64,000 nucleotides of DNA from Sphingomonas populi. Its GTDB lineage: Bacteria; Pseudomonadota; Alphaproteobacteria; Sphingomonadales; Sphingomonadaceae. Below the pieces are notes generated by a model. That model had not been told where the DNA came from, made no database searches, and was given only the letters and a program-made list of their open reading frames with translations. The DNA lies in NCBI RefSeq assembly GCF_004208535.1, contig NZ_SGIS01000014.1, positions 1-64,000 on the forward strand, given 5' to 3'. Positions 46,658-55,328 of this stretch are shown here, piece after piece. The position numbers and the translations under genes were made by a program. The stretch's first letter is position 1, and each line of letters opens with the position of its first letter.

Positions 46658-47758
46658 GTGAAGATCCTGCATGTCGCGCAGAAGACGAAAGGCGGCGTCG
46701 CGACACATATGGCCCAGCTCGTCGCGGCGCAGGCGGTCGAGCACGGTGTCGGCAACGTCGTGATCGTGGTCGGCGATGACGAGAAGCACTTTTTCGAAGC
46801 GATTCCGCAAGCGACGTTGCGCCTGTTCCGCAGTTCCGCGCGGCGGCCCGGCGCGTTCGCGGGCATGGCGCGGTTCGCGCACCGCGTCATCGCGGCGGAG
46901 CGGCCCGATATCCTCCACGTCCACAGCACCTTCGCCGGGGTGCTGATCCGCGCGCGCTATCTGTTCACGCGGGCAGAACAGCGACCGGCGATCGTCTATT
47001 GCGCGCACGGCTGGGCGTTCAACATGCAGATTCCCGCATGGCAGAAGCGGATCTATGTCGCGATCGAGCGGCTGCTGGCGCGGGTTACCGATCGCATCCT
47101 GTGCATCTCACGGTTCGAGCAGGATAGCGCCATCGCGGTCGGTCTGCCGGCGGCGAAGCTGGCGATGGTTTATAACGGCCTGCCGCCGCTCGATGGCGAT
47201 GTCGCGCCAGCGGCGGGGTTCGACCCTGCCACGCTCAACCTGCTGTTCATCGGGCGGACCACACCGCAAAAGGGCTTGCCGGACCTGTTCGCGGCGATGG
47301 CGATGCTCGGCGACCGGCCGATCCACCTGCATACCGTCGGCGACAGGATGGACGACGCGCGACTCGCCCCCGCCAACATCACCGAGCATGGCTGGAAACC
47401 GCGCGAGGTGCTGCCAAGCTACATCGCTGCGGCCGATGCGATCGTGATGCCGTCGCGGTGGGAGGGCTTCGGACTCGCCGCCATCGAGGCGATGCGGCAG
47501 GCGCGCGCGGTGGTGGCGAGTGACGCCGACGCCCTGCCGGAGATCGTTCGGCCCGGTATTTCTGGCTACCTCTATCCGCGCGGGACCGTAGCGGCGCTGG
47601 CGGACGTTCTATCGGGGCTGGATCGCACGGAATTGCGCGCGCTCGGGCAGAGCGGACGCGATCTGTTCCTTGCGGCGTTTACGGAAGACCGGATGATCGC
47701 GAAGGTCGCGAGTCTCTATCGCGACATCACTGTCGCCCGCGCCAGCGAAGAATATTGA
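46658..47758 (+). CDS. Glycosyltransferase family 4 protein
   Basis: A 366-residue GT-B fold glycosyltransferase. It opens VKILHVAQKTKGGVATHMAQLVAA (acceptor domain Gly-rich loop). The donor domain has LLFIGRTTPQKGLPDLFAAM and the E-x7-E type motif MPSRWEGFGLAAIEAM. The GTG at 46658 begins the natural N-terminus; 16 bp separate it from the beta-helix gene stop, so they are one operon. The sugar donor is unknown; a role in surface polysaccharide is inferred from neighbours. Confidence 0.9.
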   Translation: MKILHVAQKTKGGVATHMAQLVAAQAVEHGVGNVVIVVGDDEKHFFEAIPQATLRLFRSSARRPGAFAGMARFAHRVIAAERPDILHVHSTFAGVLIRARYLFTRAEQRPAIVYCAHGWAFNMQIPAWQKRIYVAIERLLARVTDRILCISRFEQDSAIAVGLPAAKLAMVYNGLPPLDGDVAPAAGFDPATLNLLFIGRTTPQKGLPDLFAAMAMLGDRPIHLHTVGDRMDDARLAPANITEHGWKPREVLPSYIAAADAIVMPSRWEGFGLAAIEAMRQARAVVASDADALPEIVRPGISGYLYPRGTVAALADVLSGLDRTELRALGQSGRDLFLAAFTEDRMIAKVASLYRDITVARASEEY

Positions 47759-47783
47759 CTCTATGCTTGGGCTCGACTAGCAA
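47755..47783 (+). promoter_or_regulatory. Promoter of the small secreted protein gene
   Basis: TTGACT (47755-47760), a 17-bp spacer and TAGCAA (47778-47783). It overlaps the stop codon of the glycosyltransferase gene and lies about 35 bp before the next start codon. Confidence 0.5.
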
Positions 47784-47817
47784 ACACTCCGTAGTTTCAA
47801 ATTCAGGGAGGCAGATC

Positions 47818-48105
47818 ATGAAGACGTTCGTTGCGATCGCAACCGCCAGTTGCATGCTCATGGCTACCTCCGTGCCGGTGATGGCCGCGCCTGCGCCGCA
47901 GCCAGCCGTCGCCGCACAGGATGCCCCGACCACCGGCGTTCGCGCGAAGCTGGTCGAGCGCGCTGCGTATACCCCGCGCCAGAAATCCAAGAAATTCCTC
48001 GACACGGATACCATCATCGTTGGTATCGGTGCGCTCTTCGCGATCTCCATGGGAATTTGTGCCGCAGCAGGCGGTTGCTACAGCAGCCATCCCGCCAGCT
48101 CCTGA
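47818..48105 (+). CDS. Small exported protein with C-terminal hydrophobic segment (unknown)
   Basis: A 95-residue protein. The signal peptide is MKTFVAIATASCMLMATSVPVMAAP. A basic stretch (RQKSKKF) is followed by a hydrophobic helix (TIIVGIGALFAISMGICAAAGG) near the end. AGGGAGG precedes the ATG. It has its own promoter-like sequence and a strong terminator, so it is a discrete unit, possibly well expressed. I do not recognise the family. Confidence 0.78.
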   Translation: MKTFVAIATASCMLMATSVPVMAAPAPQPAVAAQDAPTTGVRAKLVERAAYTPRQKSKKFLDTDTIIVGIGALFAISMGICAAAGGCYSSHPASS

Positions 48106-48132
48106 TCGCTCCGCGTTAGCGGTGACGGATTG

Positions 48133-48166
48133 AACCCCGGCGATACACGGTATCGCCGGGGTTTTT
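48133..48166 (+). terminator. Terminator after the small exported protein
   Basis: AACCCCGGCGATAC-ACG-GTATCGCCGGGGTT is followed by a total of five T residues; the stem is nearly perfect over 14 bp. It also faces the 3' end of the SDR gene. Confidence 0.9.
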
Positions 48167-48181
48167 CATGTCTGGACGCAA

Positions 48182-48958
48182 TCAGGCGATCGTCGGCACC
48201 ATCCCACCCTCAACGCGAATCGCCGCGCCGTTGGTGACGGCCGCAAGCGGGCTGGCGAGAAACGCGGTCATCGCGGCGACTTCCTCGGCTTCGATCAGGC
48301 GGCGGATCAGCGACAGCGGACGCAGCTTCTCGAAGAACTCGGCCTCGCGCTCAGCCTCGGGCGCGTCCTTGTTGGAGACGGTCGAGCGGATGAACTCGAC
48401 GATCCCTTCCGAGCGAGTCGGCCCGGGCTGCACGGTATTGACCGTAACGCCGGTGCCGCGCGTCTGCTCGGCGAGGCCGCGCGAGATCGCGAGCTGCGCG
48501 GTCTTGGTCATGCCGTAATGGACCATCTCGGCCGGGATGAGCTGCGCGCTCTCGCTGGCGATGAAGATCACACGGCCCCAGTTCGCCTCCAGCATCTTCG
48601 GGAAATAGTGCCGCGACAGACGGATGCCGCTCATCACGTTGATCTCGAAGAAGCGGAACCAGTCGGCGTCGGTGATGTCGACGAAGGGCTTGGCTTCGTA
48701 AATGCCGAGATTGTTGACGAGGATATCGACGGCGGGCACCGCCGCGATCAGCGTGTCGCAGCCTTCGGCCGTGCCGGCATCGGCGAGCACCGCGCGGGTG
48801 GCGCCGACCTTGGCGGCGGCGGCGTCGAGCTTGTCCTGGGCGCGGCCGGTGACGATCACCTCGGCGCCCTCGACGGCGAGTCGCTCGGCGATGGCGAGGC
48901 CGATGCCGGCGGTCGAGCCGGTGACGAGCGCGGTCTTGCCCTTGAGTTGCAGGTCCAT
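48182..48958 (-). CDS. SDR family oxidoreductase
   Basis: A 258-residue classical short-chain dehydrogenase/reductase. The Rossmann motif is TGSTAGIGLAIA (TGxxxGIG), with NNLGIY (NNAG-like) and ASESAQLIPAEMVHYGMTK (Ser, Tyr-x3-Lys catalytic residues). The cofactor loop TGRAQDKL suggests NADP(H). GGAGG precedes the ATG. It is divergent from a LysR gene, which probably regulates it. Substrate unknown. Confidence 0.93.
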   Translation of the reverse strand: MDLQLKGKTALVTGSTAGIGLAIAERLAVEGAEVIVTGRAQDKLDAAAAKVGATRAVLADAGTAEGCDTLIAAVPAVDILVNNLGIYEAKPFVDITDADWFRFFEINVMSGIRLSRHYFPKMLEANWGRVIFIASESAQLIPAEMVHYGMTKTAQLAISRGLAEQTRGTGVTVNTVQPGPTRSEGIVEFIRSTVSNKDAPEAEREAEFFEKLRPLSLIRRLIEAEEVAAMTAFLASPLAAVTNGAAIRVEGGMVPTIA

Positions 48959-49069
48959 TGTCCAAAACCTCCGTTGGAATGACGAAGCAGGAGATATGGC
49001 GGCGCGGCATTGATGATTAGCCGGCAGCAGCGCACAATAGAAGTGACCGAAAATCACGAAGGCGCGGAC

Positions 49070-49966
49070 ATGGACAACCGCATCGGCGACATGCAGACCT
49101 TCCTCGCCGTCACCGAGGGCGGCAGCTTCGCCGCCGCCGCCAAGGCGCTACGGCTCACGCCCTCCGCGGTCAGCCGCAGCATCGCGCGGCTGGAGGCGCG
49201 GCTCGGCGTGCTGCTGGTCCAGCGTACCACCCGCTCGCTGTCCTTGACGCCCGAGGGCGAATCGTACCGCAGCCGTATCTCGGCGCTGCTCGCCGAGGTC
49301 GATGCGGTCGAGCAGAGTCTTGGCCGCGAGCAGGACCGGCCGCGTGGGCTGCTCCGCGTCAACGCCGCAGTGCCGTTCGGCGTGCATTGCCTGCTACCGA
49401 TCCTGCCGCGCTTCCTCGACGCCAATCCCGAAGTGACGGTCGATCTGGCGCTGTCCGACACATTGGTCGATCTGATCGAGGAGCGCGCCGACATCGCGAT
49501 CCGCATCGGCCCCTTACGCGACACACGGTTGCGCGCGAAGAAGCTCGGCCATAGCGCGATGGTGCTGGTGGCGAGCCCCGGCTACCTCGCCCGGCGCGGC
49601 ACCCCGCGCGACCCCGGTGACCTCGTGCAGCACATCTGCCTCAAGTTCAGCTTCCGCCGCAGCGTTGATTCGTGGCCGTTCCTGAGCGGCGGCCGCGTCG
49701 TGCAACGGCCGGTCGATGGGCCGTTCCTCGGCAATTCGGGTGAGGTGGTGCGGCTGATGGCGGTCGCCGACGGCGGCATCGCGCGACTGGGCCGCTTCCA
49801 TGTCGCAGGGGATCTTGGCACCGGAAGGCTGGTGGAGGTTCTGGCCGACTGCAATCCGGGCGATGGCGAGGATATCCATGCGCTGTACAGTGGGCACGAC
49901 CGGCTGGCGCTGCGGGTGCGGGCGTTTCTGGACTTTCTCGACGCGGAGTTGCGGTTGGCGGAATGA
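49070..49966 (+). CDS. LysR family transcriptional regulator
   Basis: A 298-residue LysR regulator. The N-terminal winged helix (MQTFLAVTEGGSFAAAAKALRLTPSAVSRSIARLEARLGVLLVQRTTRSL) and the effector-binding domain are complete. It belongs to the common DsdC/AaeR-like group with LIEERADIAIRIGPL. The ATG at 49070 is chosen as the natural N-terminus (MDNRIGDM). Divergent orientation 111 bp from the SDR gene suggests autoregulation and control of that gene. Confidence 0.93.
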   Translation: MDNRIGDMQTFLAVTEGGSFAAAAKALRLTPSAVSRSIARLEARLGVLLVQRTTRSLSLTPEGESYRSRISALLAEVDAVEQSLGREQDRPRGLLRVNAAVPFGVHCLLPILPRFLDANPEVTVDLALSDTLVDLIEERADIAIRIGPLRDTRLRAKKLGHSAMVLVASPGYLARRGTPRDPGDLVQHICLKFSFRRSVDSWPFLSGGRVVQRPVDGPFLGNSGEVVRLMAVADGGIARLGRFHVAGDLGTGRLVEVLADCNPGDGEDIHALYSGHDRLALRVRAFLDFLDAELRLAE

Positions 49967-49967
49967 C

Positions 49968-50055
49968 CGTCGCCCCGGCGGAGGCCGGGGCCGCCGGGTT
50001 TTGGGCACCCGGATCGCCAAATTACGCAACGGCCCCGGCCTTCGCCGGGGCGACG
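49968..50055. repeat. Dispersed palindromic repeat, family C, copy 2
   Basis: CGTCGCCCCGGCGGAGGCCG and CGGCCTTCGCCGGGGCGACG, about 88 bp in all. It begins one base after the LysR stop codon. Confidence 0.85.
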
Positions 50056-50189
50056 ATGTAATGTCTTGCGCCGACACGGCGCGGCGGTATGACGGCGGCA
50101 TTCACATGGACCCGGTGTAATTCCGGGTGGCTATTCCGGCCGCCGATCCGCCGGACAATGACAGGCCTTCGCCGCGCGACGCCTGCCTC

Positions 50190-51692
50190 ATGGTATTTCC
50201 AATGACTCACCTTTTGTCCCGCTGGCGCGGCGAATGGTTCGCCGATGCCGCCGAAGCCCGGCGTGATGTGCTCGCCGGCATCGTTGTCGCGCTCGCGCTG
50301 ATCCCGGAAGCGATCGGCTTTTCGATCATCTCGGGGGTCGATCCGCGCGTTGGCCTGTATGCCTCGGTGGCGATCGCGATCGTGTCCGCCTTCGTCGGCG
50401 GGCGGCCGGCGATGATCTCGGCCGCGACCGCCGCCGTGGCGGTGGTGGTGACGCCGCTGGTGCGCGATCACGGGCTCCATTATCTGTTCGCCGCGACGAT
50501 CCTGATGGGCGTGTTCCAGATGATCGCCGGCGCGCTGCGGCTCGACCTGCTGATGCAGTTCGTGTCGCGCTCGGTCATCACCGGCTTCGTCAACGCGCTC
50601 GCGATCCTGATCTTCATGGCGCAGCTTCCGCAGTTCGTCGGCGTGAGCTGGCACACCTATGCGATGATCGCGGGCGGGCTCGCGATCATTTACCTGCTGC
50701 CGCGAATCACCAAGGCGGTGCCCTCGCCGCTGGTCGCGATCCTCGTGCTGGCGGCGGTCAGCATCGCGATGGGGCTGCCGGTGCGGACCGTCTCCGACAT
50801 GGGCCGCTTGCCCGAGGGCCTGCCGAGCCTGACCTGGCCGCAGGTGCCGCTGACGCTGGAGACGCTGCGCATCATCCTGCCCTATGCACTGACGATGGCG
50901 GCGGTCGGGCTGCTCGAATCGATGATGACCGCACAGATCGTCGACGACATGACCGGCACCGGCAGCGACAAGCGCCGCGAATGTTTCGGCCAGGGTAGCG
51001 CCAACATCGCCGCCGCGCTGGTCGGCGGGATGGGCGGCTGCGCGATGATCGGCCAGTCGGTCATCAACGTCACCTCGGGCGGGCGCAAGCGACTGTCGAC
51101 CTTCACCGCCGGCGCGTTCCTGCTGTTCCTGCTCGCGGTGCTGGGGCCGTGGGTGGGGCGGATTCCAATGCCGGCCTTGGTCGCCGTGATGGTGATGGTG
51201 TCGATCGGCACGTTCAGTTGGAATTCGATCCCCAATCTGCGCCGCCACCCACCGACATCCTCGGTGGTGATGCTGGCGACGGTCGCGGTGGTGGTGGCGA
51301 CTCACGACCTCGCGCGCGGCGTGCTCGTCGGCGTGCTGCTGTCGGGCATCTTCTTCGCCGGCAAGGTGCGGCGGATGTTCGCGGTCGAGCGGACCGGCGA
51401 CGGCGACACCGCGACCTACCGCGTGACGGGGCAGATCTTCTTCGCTTCGGTCGATCGCTTTACGCGCGCCTTCGCCGGTGACGAACCAGCGGCACGCGTG
51501 ACGATCGACGTGTCGGCAGCGCATTTCTGGGACATTTCGGGCGTGGGCGCGCTCGACAAGGCGGTCGCGCGGCTGCGGCAGGGCGGCGCGCAGGTCGCGG
51601 TGATCGGCTACAATCAGGCGAGCGCCGATCTGGTCGATCGTTTCGCGCTTCACGACAAGACCGGCGTCGAGATGGGCGTGGTGCCGCATTGA
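50190..51692 (+). CDS. SulP family inorganic anion transporter with STAS domain
   Basis: A protein of about 500 residues. It has a membrane domain of 10-14 helices (starting RRDVLAGIVVALALIPEAIGFSIISGVDPRVGLYAS, the SulP signature) and a C-terminal STAS domain (about 400-500; VTIDVSAAHFWDISGVGALDKAV). Members transport sulfate, bicarbonate or dicarboxylates; this one's substrate is unknown. The start is uncertain: ATG at 50190 or 50202, or an upstream GTG at 50127. Confidence 0.92.
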   Translation: MVFPMTHLLSRWRGEWFADAAEARRDVLAGIVVALALIPEAIGFSIISGVDPRVGLYASVAIAIVSAFVGGRPAMISAATAAVAVVVTPLVRDHGLHYLFAATILMGVFQMIAGALRLDLLMQFVSRSVITGFVNALAILIFMAQLPQFVGVSWHTYAMIAGGLAIIYLLPRITKAVPSPLVAILVLAAVSIAMGLPVRTVSDMGRLPEGLPSLTWPQVPLTLETLRIILPYALTMAAVGLLESMMTAQIVDDMTGTGSDKRRECFGQGSANIAAALVGGMGGCAMIGQSVINVTSGGRKRLSTFTAGAFLLFLLAVLGPWVGRIPMPALVAVMVMVSIGTFSWNSIPNLRRHPPTSSVVMLATVAVVVATHDLARGVLVGVLLSGIFFAGKVRRMFAVERTGDGDTATYRVTGQIFFASVDRFTRAFAGDEPAARVTIDVSAAHFWDISGVGALDKAVARLRQGGAQVAVIGYNQASADLVDRFALHDKTGVEMGVVPH

Positions 51693-51708
51693 GACGGTGG
51701 CCCTCCAC

Positions 51709-51828
51709 AACCGTTCGTGTCGAGCCCTTCGGCTGGCTGGGAAGCCGGCCGCTCAGAATACACTTCGGCCCTTTGGGCCGAAGTCGAGACACATGCGCAG
51801 GTGCCTCGACTGCGCTCGGCACGAACGG
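51709..51828. repeat. Dispersed palindromic repeat, family D, copy 4 (expanded)
   Basis: The outer arms AACCGTTCGTGTCGAGC and GCTCGGCACGAACGG are inverted. Inside lie further hairpins, including TTCGGCCC-TTT-GGGCCGAA, so the element is larger (about 120 bp) than the other family D copies. It lies between the SulP and HerA-like genes. Confidence 0.75.
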
Positions 51829-51888
51829 ACTTTGTGGGAACCGCATTAACGCTTGCTCCCCCCCGCCCCTTTCCGCCATTCGCCGCCC

Positions 51889-53358
51889 ATGACATTCCGT
51901 GTGGACATGGGCACCGACGCGAACGGCGGCGCGGTGACGATTGACCTTGAGGAACTGCTCGCGACGCGGCTGCTGGTGCAGGGCAATTCGGGTTCGGGCA
52001 AATCCTATCTGCTGCGCCGCCTGCTGGAAGGCAGCGGGCGCGAGGTCCAGCAGATCATCATCGATCCCGAGGGCGATTTCGTCACGCTTTCGGGGCCGTA
52101 TGGCCATGTCGTGATCGAGGCGGTCGATTATTCGATCGCCGAGATCACGCGCTTCGCGGCGCGCGCACGCGAGCATCGCTCCTCGGTGGTGCTGAGCCTC
52201 GAAGGACTCGAGATGGAGGGGCAGATGCGCTGCGCCGCCGCCTTCCTGATGGGGCTGTTCGATGCGCCGCGCGAACATTGGTATCCCGCGCTGGTGGTGA
52301 TCGACGAGGCGCAGATCTTCGCGCCCGCCGCCGGCGCGGAAGTGACCGAGGAGGTGCGCCGCGCCTCGCTGTCGGCGATGGCGAATTTGATGTCGCGCGG
52401 GCGCAAGCGTGGCCTCGCCGGCATCATTGCGACGCAGCGACTCGCCAAATTGTCCAAGAACGTCGCGGCGGAAGCGTCGAACTTCCTGATGGGGCGGACC
52501 TTCCTCGACATCGACATGGCGCGCGCGGCCGATCTGCTCGGCATGGAGCGGCGGCAGGCCGAACAGATCCGCGACCTGACCCGCGGCACCTTCCTGGGGC
52601 TGGGGCCGGCGATCGCGCGGCGGCCGATCATGGTCAAGATCGGGCAAGTGCTGACCTCGGCGCGCAGCAGCAGCCCGGTGCTGACGCCGCTGCCGCAATC
52701 GCAGGGCAACGACATGCGCGACCTGTTGATGACCGAGGTCGAGGTCGACGAGCCGACGTTGTTCATGCACGCCGCCGCCAACCCACCGCCGGCGCGCCCG
52801 GCTGCATCGGCCGATCTGATGGACAGCGTCATCGCCCGCCCCGAGCCGGTTCGCGCCGAGCCGGAGCCGGAGATCACGCCCGAAGAGCGCGAACAGATCA
52901 TCGTCGATGTGCTGCGCGCGATCGCCGAAGACCCCGAATCGGGCGGGCGCGCGGCGGCGGTGCTGTATCAGGATTTCCAGGTGCGCTGCCGGATGGTCGG
53001 GGTGCGGCGCGCGCCGCTCGATCCGTCCGCGTTCGCACGGCGGCTGGCGGCAGCGCGGGCGGGGATCTTCGAGGGGCTGGACGGCGAATGGGCGCAAGCG
53101 CTCGCGGTCGCGGCGACGTTACCGGACGACATGCTCGGCGCGTTCCTGCTGGTGGCGCGCGCGGCACGCGAGGGCACGCCCTGCCCGACCGACGAGCAGA
53201 TCGCCCGCATCTACGGCACGAGTTCGCTCGGACGCGCGCGACGGGTGATGAGCTATATCGAGGGGCGCGACATCTTCGTGACTCGGGTCGATCTGTCGGG
53301 GCGGCGGTCGATCACGATTCCGGGGCTGGGCTGGACGACTGAATCGACCGAGGCTTGA
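51889..53358 (+). CDS. HerA-like ATP-binding protein (DUF87 type)
   Basis: A 489-residue P-loop ATPase. Walker A is VQGNSGSGKSYLLRRLL (about residue 31-40) and Walker B is ALVVIDEAQIFAP. MSRGRKRGLAGIIATQRLAKL is the sensor/arginine region typical of HerA-like and VirB4-like proteins. After residue 290 an acidic linker leads to an alpha-helical C-terminal domain with no recognised match. No NurA nuclease or conjugation genes are adjacent. The ATG at 51889 gives MTFRVDMG. Confidence 0.88.
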   Translation: MTFRVDMGTDANGGAVTIDLEELLATRLLVQGNSGSGKSYLLRRLLEGSGREVQQIIIDPEGDFVTLSGPYGHVVIEAVDYSIAEITRFAARAREHRSSVVLSLEGLEMEGQMRCAAAFLMGLFDAPREHWYPALVVIDEAQIFAPAAGAEVTEEVRRASLSAMANLMSRGRKRGLAGIIATQRLAKLSKNVAAEASNFLMGRTFLDIDMARAADLLGMERRQAEQIRDLTRGTFLGLGPAIARRPIMVKIGQVLTSARSSSPVLTPLPQSQGNDMRDLLMTEVEVDEPTLFMHAAANPPPARPAASADLMDSVIARPEPVRAEPEPEITPEEREQIIVDVLRAIAEDPESGGRAAAVLYQDFQVRCRMVGVRRAPLDPSAFARRLAAARAGIFEGLDGEWAQALAVAATLPDDMLGAFLLVARAAREGTPCPTDEQIARIYGTSSLGRARRVMSYIEGRDIFVTRVDLSGRRSITIPGLGWTTESTEA

Positions 53359-53365
53359 TCCATTT

Positions 53366-53393
53366 CGTCATGCCAGCGCACGCTGGCATCTCC
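53366..53393. repeat. Short hairpin related to family A repeats
   Basis: CGTCATGCCAGCG-CA-CGCTGGCATC is one half of a family A-like element directly after the HerA-like gene stop. Its partner half is not visible, so it looks like a remnant. Confidence 0.6.
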
Positions 53394-53417
53394 CCGTGAT
53401 GCACGGGACGGCTCGCC

Positions 53418-54692
53418 TCACACCGCCCAGGCGGCGACATCCTCTTCCTGCCCGATCAACGCGAGGCCGTTCGCGATCGAGGTGAGCTCGCCGCCGCTTG
53501 CGATGCGGTCTTCGCCGAAGCGCTGCGTGAACAGCGCACGCACGCTCGGGATCAGCGAGGTGCCGCCGGTTAGGAAGACGCGGTCGATGCCGCCTTCGTC
53601 CACGCCGGCTTGCGCGAGCGCGCGGTCCACCGTCGCCTTCATCCGGGCGAGGTCAGCGGCGATCCAGCCTTCGAACTCGGCGCGGGTGACGGTCGCGTCG
53701 ATCCGCACGCCCTCGCCGTCGAAGTGGAAATCGGCGGCGTCGTCGCGCGACAAAGCGCGCTTGAGCTGGCCGACCGAATCGTAGAGCCGGTAGCCCTGCT
53801 CCTGCTCGATGATCGCGATCATCCGCCCGATTGCTTCGGGGTCGAGCGCCGAGCGTTGCAGCTTGCGGAGCTCCTCCAGCGTGCGGCGGTTGCGCATCAG
53901 CGCGAGCCGCGACCAATCGCTGAAATCGGCGAAATAGCCGCGCGGGATTTCGAGCTGCTTGTCGAACGAGCGGTACAGGCCGCCGAAGCCGAGGATCGGC
54001 AACACCAGCTTGTCGACGATGCGCGAATCGAACTGATCGCCGGCGATGCCGATGCCGGCGTGGCCGAGTGGGGTGCAGCGCTTGGGCGAACCCGGCGGCG
54101 CGACCCGCACCACCGAGAAATCGCTGGTGCCGCCGCCGAAGTCCGCGACGAGGATGGTCGCGCTGTCCTCGATCCGCGCGGCATAGCTGAACGCGGCGCC
54201 GAGGGGTTCGTAGACGTAGTGGATTTCGGCGCCGAAGCCGGCGAACATCGCGTCGTAACGCTGGCGCGCGAGTGCCTCGTCGGGGCGGGCGCCGGCATAA
54301 TGGACGGGGCGCCCGACGACGACGCGCTGTGGCGGCGTGGCGAGCGCGCCGCCGGCGTGGGCCGATAGCTTGGCGAGGAACAGCTTGCCGAGTTCTTCGA
54401 AGCGCAGCCGTTTGTCGAACACCGAGGCGTGTTCGAAGGTCGCGCTGGCGGCGACCGACTTGAACGATTGCAGGAAGCGGCTGCCCTGCGGATAGTCGAG
54501 GTAATCGGCGATCGCCCACGGGCCTGCCTCATAGGCTAGGCCGTCCTCCTCCCAGAAGCACAGCGCCGAGCGGAACACCGCGCTGGTTTCCTCCGGCGCG
54601 GCGAACTCGATCAGGTGCGGCTGTCCGTCCGCGCCGACCCGCGCGACGACGCTGTTGGTGGTTCCGAAATCGAGGCCGATCGCGTCCTGCAC
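53418..54692 (-). CDS. YegD-like Hsp70 family protein
   Basis: A 424-residue actin/Hsp70-fold ATPase of the YegD type: IGLDFGTTNSVVARV at the N-terminus, VADFGGGTSDFSVV (phosphate 2 loop) and FLTGGTSLIPSVRALF (adenosine motif). It stops after the nucleotide-binding domain, with no DnaK substrate-binding domain, as in YegD. The function of this group is not defined. No dnaJ or grpE is adjacent. It starts at the ATG at 54692. Confidence 0.92.
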   Translation of the reverse strand: MQDAIGLDFGTTNSVVARVGADGQPHLIEFAAPEETSAVFRSALCFWEEDGLAYEAGPWAIADYLDYPQGSRFLQSFKSVAASATFEHASVFDKRLRFEELGKLFLAKLSAHAGGALATPPQRVVVGRPVHYAGARPDEALARQRYDAMFAGFGAEIHYVYEPLGAAFSYAARIEDSATILVADFGGGTSDFSVVRVAPPGSPKRCTPLGHAGIGIAGDQFDSRIVDKLVLPILGFGGLYRSFDKQLEIPRGYFADFSDWSRLALMRNRRTLEELRKLQRSALDPEAIGRMIAIIEQEQGYRLYDSVGQLKRALSRDDAADFHFDGEGVRIDATVTRAEFEGWIAADLARMKATVDRALAQAGVDEGGIDRVFLTGGTSLIPSVRALFTQRFGEDRIASGGELTSIANGLALIGQEEDVAAWAV

Positions 54693-54772
54693 TGTGCTGT
54701 CCTCATCGGCTGGTCGGGCCGGCGGCTAATGCCGATCTGGCCGCGAAACGCAAGTGTGCTACACACGGTCGC

Positions 54773-54949
54773 ATGGCCGAGATCATCAACCTGAGGACTG
54801 CCCGCAAGGCGAAAGCCCGCACGCAAGCCGCCGCCACCGCCGCGCAGAACCGCGCGCTGCACGGGCGCACACCGGCGCAGAAGCAGGCCGATGAGCTAGA
54901 GGCCGAGCGGCGGGAACGCACGCTCGACGGCGCGAAAATCGGGGAATGA
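54773..54949 (+). CDS. DUF4169 family small protein
   Basis: A 58-residue protein read directly from the sequence. It starts MAEIINLRTARKAKAR, continues with an Ala/Gln-rich helix, then NRALHGRTPAQK and a Glu/Arg-rich end with RERTLDGAKIGE. This matches the small alphaproteobacterial DUF4169 family, which is strongly basic and predicted helical with no known function. Its TGA overlaps the next ATG by four bases (ATGA), so the two genes are translationally coupled. It is divergent from the YegD-like gene. Confidence 0.85.
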   Translation: MAEIINLRTARKAKARTQAAATAAQNRALHGRTPAQKQADELEAERRERTLDGAKIGE

Positions 54950-55203
54950 GGCTCGACGATCTGTTCGTGCGCTATTTCGGCAGCGACGATCTCGATGCGG
55001 TCTCGCCGGATGCGTTGCAGGCGGGTGCCGAGCGGCTGCGCGTCGAGTTCGGGCTGGAGACAGATCGCGGGCGGCGCTTCGGGATGTGGGCGCTGATGCA
55101 GATGTTGGGGGTCGCGCCCGACCTCGACGTAGCGTTCAAGGATGCTGCTGACCGCGATGCGGCGAGGACGCTGATGGAGCTGTCGGAGCGCGCGGAAGAG
55201 TAG
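54946..55203 (+). CDS. Conserved-looking small protein, coupled to DUF4169 gene
   Basis: An 85-residue acidic protein: LDDLFVRYFGSDDLDAVSPDAL, then RLRVEFGLETDRGRRFGMWALMQMLG and an acidic helix at the end. No membrane segment or signal is present. I do not recognise the family. The ATGA overlap with the DUF4169 gene implies a joint function. Confidence 0.75.
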   Translation: MRLDDLFVRYFGSDDLDAVSPDALQAGAERLRVEFGLETDRGRRFGMWALMQMLGVAPDLDVAFKDAADRDAARTLMELSERAEE

Positions 55204-55213
55204 CGCCCGTCTT

Positions 55214-55320
55214 CTCCCCTCCCTGACAGGGAGGGGCCGGGGGTGGGTCGACCGGTGGCGGGCGTTACGGTCCCCCACAGGCCCACCCTCCCCCAACCCC
55301 TCCCTTCACAAGGGAGGGGC
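55214..55320. repeat. Dispersed palindromic repeat, family E, copy 1
   Basis: CTCCCCTCCCTGACAGGGAG and CTCCCTTCACAAGGGAGGGG lie at the ends, with GGGGGTGGGTCG facing a complementary-type GGCCCACCCTCCCCC inside. It lies between the 85-residue gene and the pccA stop codon, which converge. A relative is inserted within bioB at 59073-59233. Confidence 0.8.
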
Positions 55321-55328
55321 GTAAAGCG

